Positions 49,530-57,582 of a stretch of DNA of 58,843 bases are shown piece by piece. This stretch comes from Ferdinandcohnia sp036965165 (GTDB lineage Bacteria; Bacillota; Bacilli; Bacillales; Bacillaceae_L). Under the pieces are notes generated by a model. That model worked only from the letters and a program-made list of their open reading frames with translations, had not been told where the DNA came from and did not search any database. Location of the stretch: assembly GCF_036965165.1 (NCBI RefSeq), contig NZ_JBALOX010000028.1, forward strand, positions 1 through 58,843. The letters are read 5' to 3'. Position 1 is the stretch's first letter; every line of letters starts with the position of its first letter. Both the position numbers and the translations under genes were made by a program.

Positions 49530-50378
49530 TTAACTAAAAAAGTCTAACTGCCGTGGAGCAAGACCCTGGTATTTGATTCCGAGCATGTCGATAAATTGTT
49601 TAGCATTGTCTGCCGCATCTCCACCAGAGTTATTATTAAATAACACATAGATAGTTTCACTTTCTTGACTAAGCTTATGGATATGGTCAATCCATTCTTC
49701 TAGCTCTTTTTTATTATACTTATATAAGTACCTGACATCACGCCAATTGCCTTCGTTTGGCCTTGTCCATCCATGAACATTGCGACCGTGGAATCTCACT
49801 AGTGTTTTCTGTTGGTTTGTTGGATGAAGGACCTTTGGGATTGACCCAGAACCTGCCTGTGGTTCGTCACAGATACTATGAATCCAGCCTTCTTGTTCCA
49901 TAAATAATAAGGTTTGATCGTGCAGTTGTGGTGAGAACCAAGATTGATTGCGAAATTCAAGAGCTACTGGGATATCCCCCATTTGGTCCTTACACCATCT
50001 TATATAGTCTACATTTTCACGTTTACAATCATACCACGGTGGAAATTGGAATAAAACCATGGCGAGCTTGTTTGCCTGCTGATACGGTTCAAGTGACAAA
50101 CGAAAAGCATCAAACATGTCTTTTCTTGATTCAAATGGAATTTCACCGCGCTGATGCCCTGTCATCCCTTGATAGGCTTTAACAATGAATTGAAAGGATT
50201 CGGGTGTGTTTTTAACCCACTTTTCTACGTTTCGTTTAGGTTGTATCGCGTAGAAGGATGCATCTACCTCAACGATTGGAAAATGACCAGCATATTCCTT
50301 TAGTTTATCCCTTGGCGAGGTTCCAGCGGCATATAGACTATCATGGTCCCCCCAGCCAGTTACACCGATGTAGATCAT
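49530..50378 (-). CDS. yunF: DUF72 family TIM-barrel protein YunF
   Basis: A 282-residue protein of the DUF72 family: IYIGVTGWGDHDSLYAAG at the start, HFPIVEVDASFYAIQP, FPPWYDCKRENVDYIRWC, VALEFRNQSWF, and YVLFNNNSGGDAADNAKQF near the end. It is predicted to be a TIM barrel related to xylose-isomerase-like endonucleases; activity unknown. Same direction as yunD with a 27-nt gap. B. subtilis has yunE between them; it is absent here. Confidence 0.9.
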   Translation of the reverse strand: MIYIGVTGWGDHDSLYAAGTSPRDKLKEYAGHFPIVEVDASFYAIQPKRNVEKWVKNTPESFQFIVKAYQGMTGHQRGEIPFESRKDMFDAFRLSLEPYQQANKLAMVLFQFPPWYDCKRENVDYIRWCKDQMGDIPVALEFRNQSWFSPQLHDQTLLFMEQEGWIHSICDEPQAGSGSIPKVLHPTNQQKTLVRFHGRNVHGWTRPNEGNWRDVRYLYKYNKKELEEWIDHIHKLSQESETIYVLFNNNSGGDAADNAKQFIDMLGIKYQGLAPRQLDFFS

Positions 50379-50491
50379 GGGCTCACCTCCATAACTCTAA
50401 TTTTAAATAGCAACTATATCCCTTATTTTAACACTTTGAGGAAGTCTTTAAATACATCGCGATTATTTTCGAACAACCTTTAACATAATAC

Positions 50492-50532
50492 AAAAAAAAT
50501 GTACCATGCGAGTTCCTTCCGCATGGTACATC
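50492..50532 (-). terminator. Terminator of the dioxygenase-amidohydrolase operon
   Basis: ATGTACCATGCG/CGCATGGTACAT, a perfect 12-bp stem with a nine-base loop, followed leftward by eight T. Confidence 0.92.
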
Positions 50533-50551
50533 TTCCCTCCGTTATTACGAT

Positions 50552-51568
50552 TCAATTATTAACTAATTCATTCAATCCAAGAAAATCCAAAGCATTTTGT
50601 CCAAGCATTAATTTTGCATCCTCTTCGGAAATTTCCTCAAGGGTATCGATCACCTTTCCAACCGGCTTTTCACGTAGTAGGAATGGATAATCAGATCCGG
50701 CAATAATTTGCTTTGCCCCAAATCGTTCTATCATAAATTTCAAGTTATCCGCATCGTACACAAGTGAATCGTAATACAGCTTTTTCGCATAGAAGCTTGG
50801 GGGGTTTTCTGTATTCCGTGTATCTGGCCAGACTTCCCAACCTTTATCCATTCTTGGAAGAATGTAAGGCAGTGCCCCCCCACCATGTGCAAAACAAATT
50901 TTTAATTTTGGTAGCTTATCTAGCATCCCACTCATAATGATACTTCCTGCTGCTAAGGCAGTTTCTGATGGCATGCCGACTGTATACATTGAATTAAAAC
51001 GTTGCAGTCTTTCTCTTCCTAATGTTGCCCATGGATGGACAAAAAGTGGAACATTCAATTCTGCTGCGGCTTCAAAAAAAGGATACAGGGAATCGTCATC
51101 TAGATTCATTCCGTTTACATTCGATCCTATCTGAATACATTTAAGTCCTAGCTCATTAACAGCCCTTTTCATCTCGGCTATCGCTTGTTTCACATCCTGA
51201 AGTGGAACGGTGCCCATTCCAATAAATCGATCCGGGTACTTTTTTACCACTGAAGCGATAAAATCATTTTGTGACTGGGCAAGCTCCAATCCTGCCTGCG
51301 AATCAGACCAGTAGGCGAAAGTAACGGGAATCGGTGATAGAACCTGAATATCCACACCTTCATTGTCCATATCTTCAATCCGCTTTTCAGGATCCCATGT
51401 CTGGTCAGTTAACTTCCTGAATGTTTTACCTTGGATCTTAATCTCAGCGCCACAGCTGCAGGTCATTTCTAGAATTGGAAATCGATCATCTGCATATTTC
51501 GCTGCCATGTCAGGGAAATCCTCGGAAATGATATGTGTATGAAAATCAACGCGTAACTTTTTTGCCAA
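50552..51568 (-). CDS. Amidohydrolase-family decarboxylase, ACMSD-like
   Basis: A 338-residue amidohydrolase_2 enzyme. Zinc ligands are suggested by HTH (H10, H12), H in FVHPWA, H in CFAHGGGALPYILPR and D in IAGSDYPF, the layout of 2-amino-3-carboxymuconate-6-semialdehyde decarboxylase and related semialdehyde or hydroxybenzoate decarboxylases. The TTG at 51568 is chosen for AAAGGAGG nine bases upstream; any longer frame runs into R1 copy G. It is co-transcribed with the extradiol dioxygenase, so it probably decarboxylates a ring-cleavage product. Confidence 0.86.
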   Translation of the reverse strand: MAKKLRVDFHTHIISEDFPDMAAKYADDRFPILEMTCSCGAEIKIQGKTFRKLTDQTWDPEKRIEDMDNEGVDIQVLSPIPVTFAYWSDSQAGLELAQSQNDFIASVVKKYPDRFIGMGTVPLQDVKQAIAEMKRAVNELGLKCIQIGSNVNGMNLDDDSLYPFFEAAAELNVPLFVHPWATLGRERLQRFNSMYTVGMPSETALAAGSIIMSGMLDKLPKLKICFAHGGGALPYILPRMDKGWEVWPDTRNTENPPSFYAKKLYYDSLVYDADNLKFMIERFGAKQIIAGSDYPFLLREKPVGKVIDTLEEISEEDAKLMLGQNALDFLGLNELVNN

Positions 51569-51586
51569 AGCTAAAAAACCTCCTTT

Positions 51587-51725
51587 AATCAAATGCGCCT
51601 TGGCGTATTTGCGCCCGATTTTTTTCGAGCTTGCTCGAAAAATTTCCATTGAAAAATCGTGGCTTCCGCCGGAGGCTTTAACTTTATTCAGTGGGGGTTT
51701 AAGCCACCACTGAATAAAGTTAAAT
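51587..51725 (-). repeat. R1 element, copy G, between the dioxygenase and amidohydrolase genes
   Basis: A full copy, sense to the operon. First hairpin TTTATTCAGTGG/CCACTGAATAAA, then GCCTCCGGCGGAAGCCACG, central CGAGC/GCTCG hairpin, AATCGGGCGC, and AAATACGCC/GGCGCATTT followed by GATT. The amidohydrolase ribosome binding site AAAGGAGG follows at once. Confidence 0.92.
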
Positions 51726-51737
51726 CTAACGAACAAT

Positions 51738-52736
51738 CTATCTCTTTATTTCTGTACCATAAGTTAAGTAGCTTTTTGGTGGTGTGCTTCCCCACATATC
51801 AAGTCCAAATTGTCCTGTTCCTGATTGCCACTCAATTGGCTCCCAGTCTGGTGCGAAAATAAGCATTCCACCTGTCCACAGTTCAACCCGATTGCCAGAA
51901 GGCTCAAATGCATATAGGAATTGTGCCCCGCTTGTACCATGCTTTCCTGGTCCCCACTCGATTTTGATGTCATTTTCAGCCATTATATTCAGTGCACGAA
52001 GTAATTCATCCGGTGAATCTAGAAAGTATGCAACGTGATGAAGGAGTGCTCCTGTTTGATTGCTGTTACGCATAAGTGCAATTTCATGTGCAATATTTGT
52101 TTTGCTCAGCCATGAGCCAAGACGAACATCGGCTTCGTTTTGGATATAGTACCGATGATGGATTCCTAGGAAATTAGTCCACCATTCTTGTTCTTTTGCA
52201 ACATCATCCACCATCACGTTTACATGGTCAAAGCGGCGAGGTGCTGCACCTACCCCAGTGTATTTCATTGGATGACTTGGCAATTTAGAAGCAGTCAGTG
52301 GATTCGAATACTTCTCCATTTCCCAGTAAAGCTCGACAGGAATTCCAGCAGGGCTGTGAAATTTGATGGCATCACCCTGTCCAAGTTCAGTACCACCTTC
52401 AATCCACTTATACTCTGTTCCAGACTCTTTTAATGTTTTTTCGAATGCATATAGTGACTTTTCTGAGTTAACACGCCAGCCAAAGTGATCAAGCCCAGAT
52501 TGATCAGCTTTATTGAGAACCAATGTATGATGGTCCCAGTCCTGCCATGCTCGTAGATAAACCTTATCATTTTCCTCTGCTGATACATGCAGTCCGAGAA
52601 CCTCAGTGAAAAACCATGTAGATCTTTCGAGGTTTGTCACATTGATTGATGCATGACCAATGTGTGCAACATTCGATAATTTCAAATCTAGTTCAGTAAG
52701 TTCTACCTCTTTTTGTTTTGCATTTGATAAAGTCAT
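51738..52736 (-). CDS. Type I extradiol ring-cleavage dioxygenase
   Basis: A 332-residue vicinal-oxygen-chelate dioxygenase of the catechol 2,3-dioxygenase class. Two modules are present (about 22-140 and 167-290). Fe(II)/Mn(II) ligands are expected at H171 (FDHVNVMV), H234 (LLHHVAYFL) and E285 (SGNRVELWTGG); all three are intact. The substrate is not readable, but the pairing with an ACMSD-like decarboxylase suggests a carboxylated catechol or an aminophenol. First gene of the operon, divergent from the IclR regulator. Confidence 0.9.
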   Translation of the reverse strand: MTLSNAKQKEVELTELDLKLSNVAHIGHASINVTNLERSTWFFTEVLGLHVSAEENDKVYLRAWQDWDHHTLVLNKADQSGLDHFGWRVNSEKSLYAFEKTLKESGTEYKWIEGGTELGQGDAIKFHSPAGIPVELYWEMEKYSNPLTASKLPSHPMKYTGVGAAPRRFDHVNVMVDDVAKEQEWWTNFLGIHHRYYIQNEADVRLGSWLSKTNIAHEIALMRNSNQTGALLHHVAYFLDSPDELLRALNIMAENDIKIEWGPGKHGTSGAQFLYAFEPSGNRVELWTGGMLIFAPDWEPIEWQSGTGQFGLDMWGSTPPKSYLTYGTEIKR

Positions 52737-52889
52737 TTTTCATACCTCCAATTTTCCCTTTGTTTTCGAATAAATTACTTCATAACGGAAATCACTTACA
52801 CTTTTTGGGTAATTCAAATTATTTAAATAATTTGTTGTAAAAATATAGATAGTTTTTAATTACAGGATTACATTCCTGAACTAATTCCT

Positions 52890-52895
52890 ATTATA
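52890..52895 (-). promoter_or_regulatory. Candidate -10 of the dioxygenase operon
   Basis: A perfect TATAAT read leftward, with no good -35 at 16-18 nt. A weak -35 together with the nearby IclR-type site at 52927-52941 suits an activator-dependent promoter. The leader would be about 145 nt. The rest of the 395-nt divergent region is AT-rich with no gene. Confidence 0.5.
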
Positions 52896-52926
52896 TGGGC
52901 AAGAAAATGCAAACAAAAGCGCTAGA

Positions 52927-52941
52927 TTCCTCTATGTGGAA
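52927..52941. promoter_or_regulatory. Candidate IclR-type operator, distal site
   Basis: TTCC-N7-GGAA (spacer TCTATGT), followed by CA. It lies about 40-55 bases upstream of the expected dioxygenase transcription start and has the same layout as the site at 53091-53109. Confidence 0.5.
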
Positions 52942-53090
52942 CAGAAGAAAATATTTTTGGAAAAAGTAGAAAATTCCATCAAAATAATTGTAAACGCCGT
53001 CATTTCCGTATACACAACCAAAGTTAAATGATAGAATATTTAAAACATAATCGTTTTTTGTAGGTTAGCTCGCATTTAATTCATATATTA

Positions 53091-53109
53091 TGTTCCGCTA
53101 TCTGGAACA
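53091..53109. promoter_or_regulatory. Candidate IclR-type operator, regulator-proximal site
   Basis: TGTTCC-N7-GGAACA, a perfect 6-bp inverted repeat with spacer GCTATCT, 23 nt before the regulator start. It would suit autorepression. Confidence 0.6.
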
Positions 53110-53131
53110 GCTAACGAAAGGGGAATGGAAA

Positions 53132-53926
53132 ATGTCTAAGAAAAGCAATGATCCACAAATTCTCTCATCCGTCAGAAATGCACTTCGTATTCTAAAAAGT
53201 TTTTCTACATTTGAACCTACACAAAAGGTGAGTGACCTCGCAGAGTCTCTTGGTCTAGCAAAAAGTACTGTAAGTCGTTTACTTGCAACGCTTGCACATG
53301 AAGGGTTTGTCGTAAAAGATCCAAGGAATGGAAAGTACAAGCTTGGGTTATCCGTATTAACACTCGGCGGGATTGTTACAAATCACTTGGAAATCCATAA
53401 AGAAGCAGCCCCGCTCCTACATAAATTAGTTCATGATACCGGGGAAACAGCACATTTATCGATTCTGGATGGTCTCGACACCATCTATATTCATAAGGAG
53501 GAATGCAGTCATCCTGTTCGTATCCTCACCCATCTTGGGAGAAAAAACCCTGCATATTGCACAAGCTCTGGGAAAGTGTTGCTTGCATTTGATGAAACTA
53601 ATCTTGTTGAAAAGACAATCGAACAAGGATTGCATGCCTATACAAGTAAAAGTATTACAGACCCCGATAAGTTGCGGAAAGAAATGGAGTTAATTCGAAA
53701 AAGAGGGTATGCAATAAGTACCGAGGAATTAACAGAAGGAACAAGATCTGTCTCAGCACCCATTCGTGATTATACAGGGAAGGTGATCTCTGCCATAAAT
53801 GTTGTCGGTCCTCTCCAACGCATGCCAGATTATAGGGTGCCGGATATTCTAAAAAAAGTAATAAATGCAAGCAATGAAGCTTCTGAAAGGTTAGGGTATG
53901 ATAAAAGATTTTTGGAGATCCGATAG
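53132..53926 (+). CDS. IclR-family transcriptional regulator
   Basis: A 264-residue regulator. The N-terminal winged helix contains SVRNALRILKSFSTFEPTQKVSDLAESLGLAKSTVSRLLATL (about 9-50), and the C-terminal effector domain ETAHLSILDGLDTIYIHK, HLGRKNPAYCTSSGKVLLA and GYAISTEELTEGTRSVSAPIRD. Regulators of this kind commonly sense aromatic acids and control their catabolism. The ATG at 53132 has AAAGGGG upstream. It is divergent from the dioxygenase operon and convergent with the second liv operon. Confidence 0.92.
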   Translation: MSKKSNDPQILSSVRNALRILKSFSTFEPTQKVSDLAESLGLAKSTVSRLLATLAHEGFVVKDPRNGKYKLGLSVLTLGGIVTNHLEIHKEAAPLLHKLVHDTGETAHLSILDGLDTIYIHKEECSHPVRILTHLGRKNPAYCTSSGKVLLAFDETNLVEKTIEQGLHAYTSKSITDPDKLRKEMELIRKRGYAISTEELTEGTRSVSAPIRDYTGKVISAINVVGPLQRMPDYRVPDILKKVINASNEASERLGYDKRFLEIR

Positions 53927-53962
53927 ATAATAAAAGGTTTCTTCAAAAAGGAATAAATAATG

Positions 53963-53998
53963 CAAAAGGTAGACTCGAGATAGGAGTCTACCTTTTTT
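53963..53998. terminator. Bidirectional terminator between the iclR-type gene and livF
   Basis: AAAAGGTAGACTC/GAGTCTACCTTTT stem with a seven-base loop. Confidence 0.88.
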
Positions 53999-54003
53999 GG
54001 AAG

Positions 54004-54714
54004 CTATGAAACTCCCAAATATTTATGCTGAATATCCTTATTTTCTAACAATTCATTTGGTGCCCCATTCCAAACTATCGTACCCTTGTTCATGATTAAG
54101 ATTTCATCCGCTACTCTGCAGGCAAGTGAAATATTTTGCTCAACCATTAATATCGAAAGTCCGGTCTCTTTCAGCTTACAGACGATCTCACCCACTTGGT
54201 CAATAATAACCGGGGCGAGTCCTTCAGATGGCTCATCCATTAATAGAAACTGCGGATTAGTCATTAATGCCCTGCCAATTGCCAGCATTTGCTGCTGTCC
54301 GCCGGATAGCTGCGTCCCCATATTATTTTCGCGTTCCTTAAGAATCGGGAATAGCTCATAAACCTTGTCGATATCCCAGTCTACTGCTTGACTATTTCCT
54401 TTTCTTTTCTGAGCGGGCATCGTTAAGTTTTCTTTTATAGTAAGGGAAGGAAATATTCTTCTTCCTTGTGGTACTAAGCCTATACCATGACGAGAAATTT
54501 GGTGTGTTGGTAAAGCTTGTACCTGTTTATCATTAAGAGTGATGGTACCCCGTTTTGATTTGACCAGACCAGATATCGTATGAATCGTTGTTGTTTTTCC
54601 TGCTCCATTTCGTCCTAAAAGTGCGACACATTTTCCCTTTGGAACGGTAAATGTAACCCCCTGAAGGATATGACTTGTTCCATAATAGGAATGAATATCT
54701 TTTAACTCAAGCAT
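54004..54714 (-). CDS. livF: ABC transporter ATPase, LivF type (operon 2)
   Basis: A 236-residue ATPase: Walker A GRNGAGKTT, signature LSGGQQQMLAIGRAL, Walker B FLLMDEPSEGL. The ATG at 54714 has GGAGGTG upstream and overlaps the end of livG by eight bases. It is distinct in sequence from the operon 1 copy, so the two operons are old paralogues and not recent duplicates. Confidence 0.92.
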   Translation of the reverse strand: MLELKDIHSYYGTSHILQGVTFTVPKGKCVALLGRNGAGKTTTIHTISGLVKSKRGTITLNDKQVQALPTHQISRHGIGLVPQGRRIFPSLTIKENLTMPAQKRKGNSQAVDWDIDKVYELFPILKERENNMGTQLSGGQQQMLAIGRALMTNPQFLLMDEPSEGLAPVIIDQVGEIVCKLKETGLSILMVEQNISLACRVADEILIMNKGTIVWNGAPNELLENKDIQHKYLGVS

Positions 54715-55462
54715 GTTTTTTCGCACCTCCACCGAAGTAAATTTCATTTACCATATCGCTATTTCTAACTTCCTCTGGTGCACCAGTTAATATTGGCTCA
54801 CCATGGTGAAGAACAGTAATTCGATCTGCAATCGCAAAGACTACGTCCATATCATGTTCAATTACTACTAACGCCATGGTGCGCGGCAATCTTTGAATCA
54901 TCTCGGAAGTTTGAGTTGTTTCTGCCGGAGACATTCCAGATGTTGGTTCATCTAATAAAAGAAGCTTTGGTTTACTAGCCATCGCCAATAGTACTTCTAG
55001 TAAACGTTGTTCTCCATAGGATAGATTATTTATTTTCACGTCTCGACGATGTGTAATCTTCCATTCTTCTAATATCTGATTAGTTTCTTTTTTTATATCA
55101 GACCGACTTGTTAGGGAAAACCATACGTCATGACGATATTTTTTCTTGGCTGTTAAGGCAAGATGAATATTTTCTTCTACCGTCAAATCACCAAATAAAT
55201 TATTCTTTTGAAATGTTCGTGACATCCCCAAATGAACTAATCTATGAGCAGGAAGATTTGTAATATCTTTTCCTTCAAAATGTACCGTTCCTGAAGTAAT
55301 AGGAAGATGGTTTGTTATAGAATTAAAAAGAGTCGTTTTCCCAGCACCATTTGGACCAATAATAACATGGCGTTCGCCTGGCTGTACTTCCAACGATACA
55401 TCATGTAGTACTTGGAGGGTTCCAAATGATTTATTTATTTTGTCTACTTTTAGTAAGCTCAA
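54707..55462 (-). CDS. livG: ABC transporter ATPase, LivG type (operon 2)
   Basis: A 251-residue ATPase: Walker A GPNGAGKTT, LivG insertion GMSRTFQKNNLFGDLTVEENI, signature LSYGEQRLLEVLLAM, Walker B LLLLDEPTSGM. It overlaps livM by four bases. Confidence 0.92.
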   Translation of the reverse strand: MSLLKVDKINKSFGTLQVLHDVSLEVQPGERHVIIGPNGAGKTTLFNSITNHLPITSGTVHFEGKDITNLPAHRLVHLGMSRTFQKNNLFGDLTVEENIHLALTAKKKYRHDVWFSLTSRSDIKKETNQILEEWKITHRRDVKINNLSYGEQRLLEVLLAMASKPKLLLLDEPTSGMSPAETTQTSEMIQRLPRTMALVVIEHDMDVVFAIADRITVLHHGEPILTGAPEEVRNSDMVNEIYFGGGAKKHA

Positions 55463-56457
55463 CTGACAACCTCCTCCTTTTCTGCTTGATTAGTATTAGT
55501 AGAGGAAACTTTATTATTTTTGCGTTTACTTTTAAGACTCATATCGATACCTAATTTCAACCACTGGATGATTCCACCTTTTCCAAGAAGGACAAGGAAG
55601 ATGAGGATAGCACCCAAAATCAATGGCCATCTTTCCGTATAGGTACTGATGAAGTTTTGTAGGAAGATGAATACAGCCGCTCCAATGGCAGGTCCAAGCA
55701 ATGTACCTACTCCCCCAACGATAACCATGATCATTACTTGACCAGAGAACAGCCAACCAGATAACTCTGGAGAAACGAAAACATTGTAGAAGGAATAGAG
55801 TGAACCAGCAAACCCTGCTAATGCTCCGGAAAGGGTATAGGCTAATAGTTTATAAACACGAACGTCATAGCCTAGTGCACGCATACGACCTTCATTTTGC
55901 ATGACGCCTTTCGTAATTTTTCCTGCTGGAGATTCCACGAATAATCTTAGTAAAATAAAGACAGCGACAAAAATAATTCCCATCACATAATACATGGTTT
56001 GCGGATCAAATATGTCACCAAATCCTAGATTCATAATAGCGGAAACAGACATCCCGTCCGCTCCACCTGTCACATCCTTCATTTGCCAGAATAGAGTAAA
56101 TATCAATTGGCTAAAGGCAAGCGTAATCATAAGGAAATAGAATTGAGAAGTACGGATAAATACTGCTCCAGTAATGAATGCAAGCAATCCAGCGATCGCA
56201 ACCGCTATAATAATGATTAAATACGTATTAGTCACAACCTGCCCGATTATTGCAACAGAATAGGCACCAATTCCAAAAAAGGCAGCATGACCCAGCGAAT
56301 CTAAACCAGCATAGCCCATAATTAAGCCCAAACTCATGGCGAACATGGCCATAATAAAAATTTCAGTTGTTAAATTCGTTCCGAAATCAGAAAGTACTTG
56401 TGGTACTACGAAAACGACGAGGAGAAGCAAAACAGCATAAAGAATATTTTTTTTCAA
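55459..56457 (-). CDS. livM: ABC transporter permease, LivM type (operon 2)
   Basis: A 332-residue polytopic permease with the LivM loop NEGRMRALGYDVRVYKLLAYTLSGALAGFAGSLYS (about 190-225) and GGVGTLLGPAIGAAVFI. The basic C-terminal tail (about 308-332) is cytoplasmic. It directly adjoins livH with no gap. Confidence 0.92.
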   Translation of the reverse strand: MKKNILYAVLLLLVVFVVPQVLSDFGTNLTTEIFIMAMFAMSLGLIMGYAGLDSLGHAAFFGIGAYSVAIIGQVVTNTYLIIIIAVAIAGLLAFITGAVFIRTSQFYFLMITLAFSQLIFTLFWQMKDVTGGADGMSVSAIMNLGFGDIFDPQTMYYVMGIIFVAVFILLRLFVESPAGKITKGVMQNEGRMRALGYDVRVYKLLAYTLSGALAGFAGSLYSFYNVFVSPELSGWLFSGQVMIMVIVGGVGTLLGPAIGAAVFIFLQNFISTYTERWPLILGAILIFLVLLGKGGIIQWLKLGIDMSLKSKRKNNKVSSTNTNQAEKEEVVS

Positions 56458-57318
56458 TTATGCCACCTCTCTTCCAAATAAACCTTGAGGGCGAATGATT
56501 AAAACAACCATCATGATTAAGAATACAATGAGCATGGATAAGGATGGAAACCATACTTTCCCGAATATTTCCAAAACCCCAATAATTAAAGCCCCAATAA
56601 ATGATCCCTTCCATGAACCTAAACCACCTATTACAACAACTATTAAGGATGTGACAAGGATCTCTGCGTCCATTCCTGTATACATTCCTAAGAGTGGCCC
56701 ACCTAATACTCCACTGAATCCAGCTAAAGCTGCTCCAAAGATAAATACGCCTGTAAATACAACTCCTACATTAATACCAAGAGCGCCAACCATTGCACGG
56801 TCATCTACCCCTGCACGAATGACTGCGCCTATACGTGTCTTTGCTTCTAAATACCATAGTAAAACTGCTAATAAACAACCAACAAATACGACAAATAAAC
56901 GAAATAATGGGAATGCCATATCTCCAATTGGAATGGACATATCAAGTATTGCTGGTGCTGGAATCAATTGCATTTCTGTTCCCCAAATCCATTTGACAGA
57001 GTCAGCAATAACAAGCATTAAACCAAATGTCAGTAATACTTGTTGCAGCACTTTACCATAAACACGTTTAATTAATACTTTTTCAAGGATAATACCAAAT
57101 ATCCCTACTGAAATCGCGGATAGTATTAGTGCAAACCAAAAGTTAATCCCATTGCTAATAAAGGTAAAGGCCAAATAGGATCCTAGCATGAACAGTGCTC
57201 CATGAGATAGATTGACAACATTCATAACTCCCAGAATAATCGTTAGCCCTGCTGCAATCATAAAGTACAGCATTCCATATGCAATGCCCGTTATAAGTTG
57301 AACTAGAATTATATCCAA
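56458..57318 (-). CDS. livH: ABC transporter permease, LivH type (operon 2)
   Basis: A 286-residue permease with the LivH opening LVQLITGIAYGMLYFMIAAGLTIILGVMNVVNLSHGALFMLG and the loop IRAGVDDRAMVGALGINVG. The TTG at 57318 has AGAGGGGAG upstream. R2 copy 4 lies between it and the binding-protein gene. Confidence 0.92.
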   Translation of the reverse strand: MDIILVQLITGIAYGMLYFMIAAGLTIILGVMNVVNLSHGALFMLGSYLAFTFISNGINFWFALILSAISVGIFGIILEKVLIKRVYGKVLQQVLLTFGLMLVIADSVKWIWGTEMQLIPAPAILDMSIPIGDMAFPLFRLFVVFVGCLLAVLLWYLEAKTRIGAVIRAGVDDRAMVGALGINVGVVFTGVFIFGAALAGFSGVLGGPLLGMYTGMDAEILVTSLIVVVIGGLGSWKGSFIGALIIGVLEIFGKVWFPSLSMLIVFLIMMVVLIIRPQGLFGREVA

Positions 57319-57376
57319 GGACTCTCCCCTCTCTTCCTTTTAAAATGTAGTATAATAATCAGTCTTTTAAGAGGTT

Positions 57377-57504
57377 GTTCAAAAAGTCCGGTGAAAATGA
57401 CACATCGAATTTCGTCGTTGGCTTGTTTTTCCGTTCCTTGGAAAAGNNNNNNNNNNNNNNNNNNNNNNNNNNNNNNNNNNNNNNNNNNNNNNNNNTTTTT
57501 GAAC
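57377..57504 (+). repeat. R2 element, copy 4, between livJ and livH of operon 2 (contains N run)
   Basis: GTTCAAAAAGTCCGGTGAAA at the left, TTCCGTTCCTTGGAAAAG before the N run (57447-57495), and TTTTTGAAC at the right. The match to copy 1 suggests that the missing part is R2 interior, so the gap length is unreliable. It is antisense to the operon, like R3 in operon 1. Confidence 0.8.
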
Positions 57505-57518
57505 ACGCACTTTAATTA

Positions 57519-57555
57519 ATAAATGGGGTTGTCTTGTTGGACAGCCCCATTTATT
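57519..57555 (-). terminator. Attenuator-like hairpin after livJ of operon 2
   Basis: AAATGGGG/CCCCATTT with inner GTC/GAC pairing. A T-rich but interrupted tail (ATTAATTAAAG) follows leftward, so read-through is likely. Confidence 0.6.
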
Positions 57556-57582
57556 TAGTTAATCAGAAATTTTTACTCACCA

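Noticed and set aside
51569..51736. 56-residue N-terminal extension of the amidohydrolase
   Set aside because: The extension is translated R1 copy G. The family HTH motif lies right after the TTG at 51568, which has a strong AAAGGAGG.
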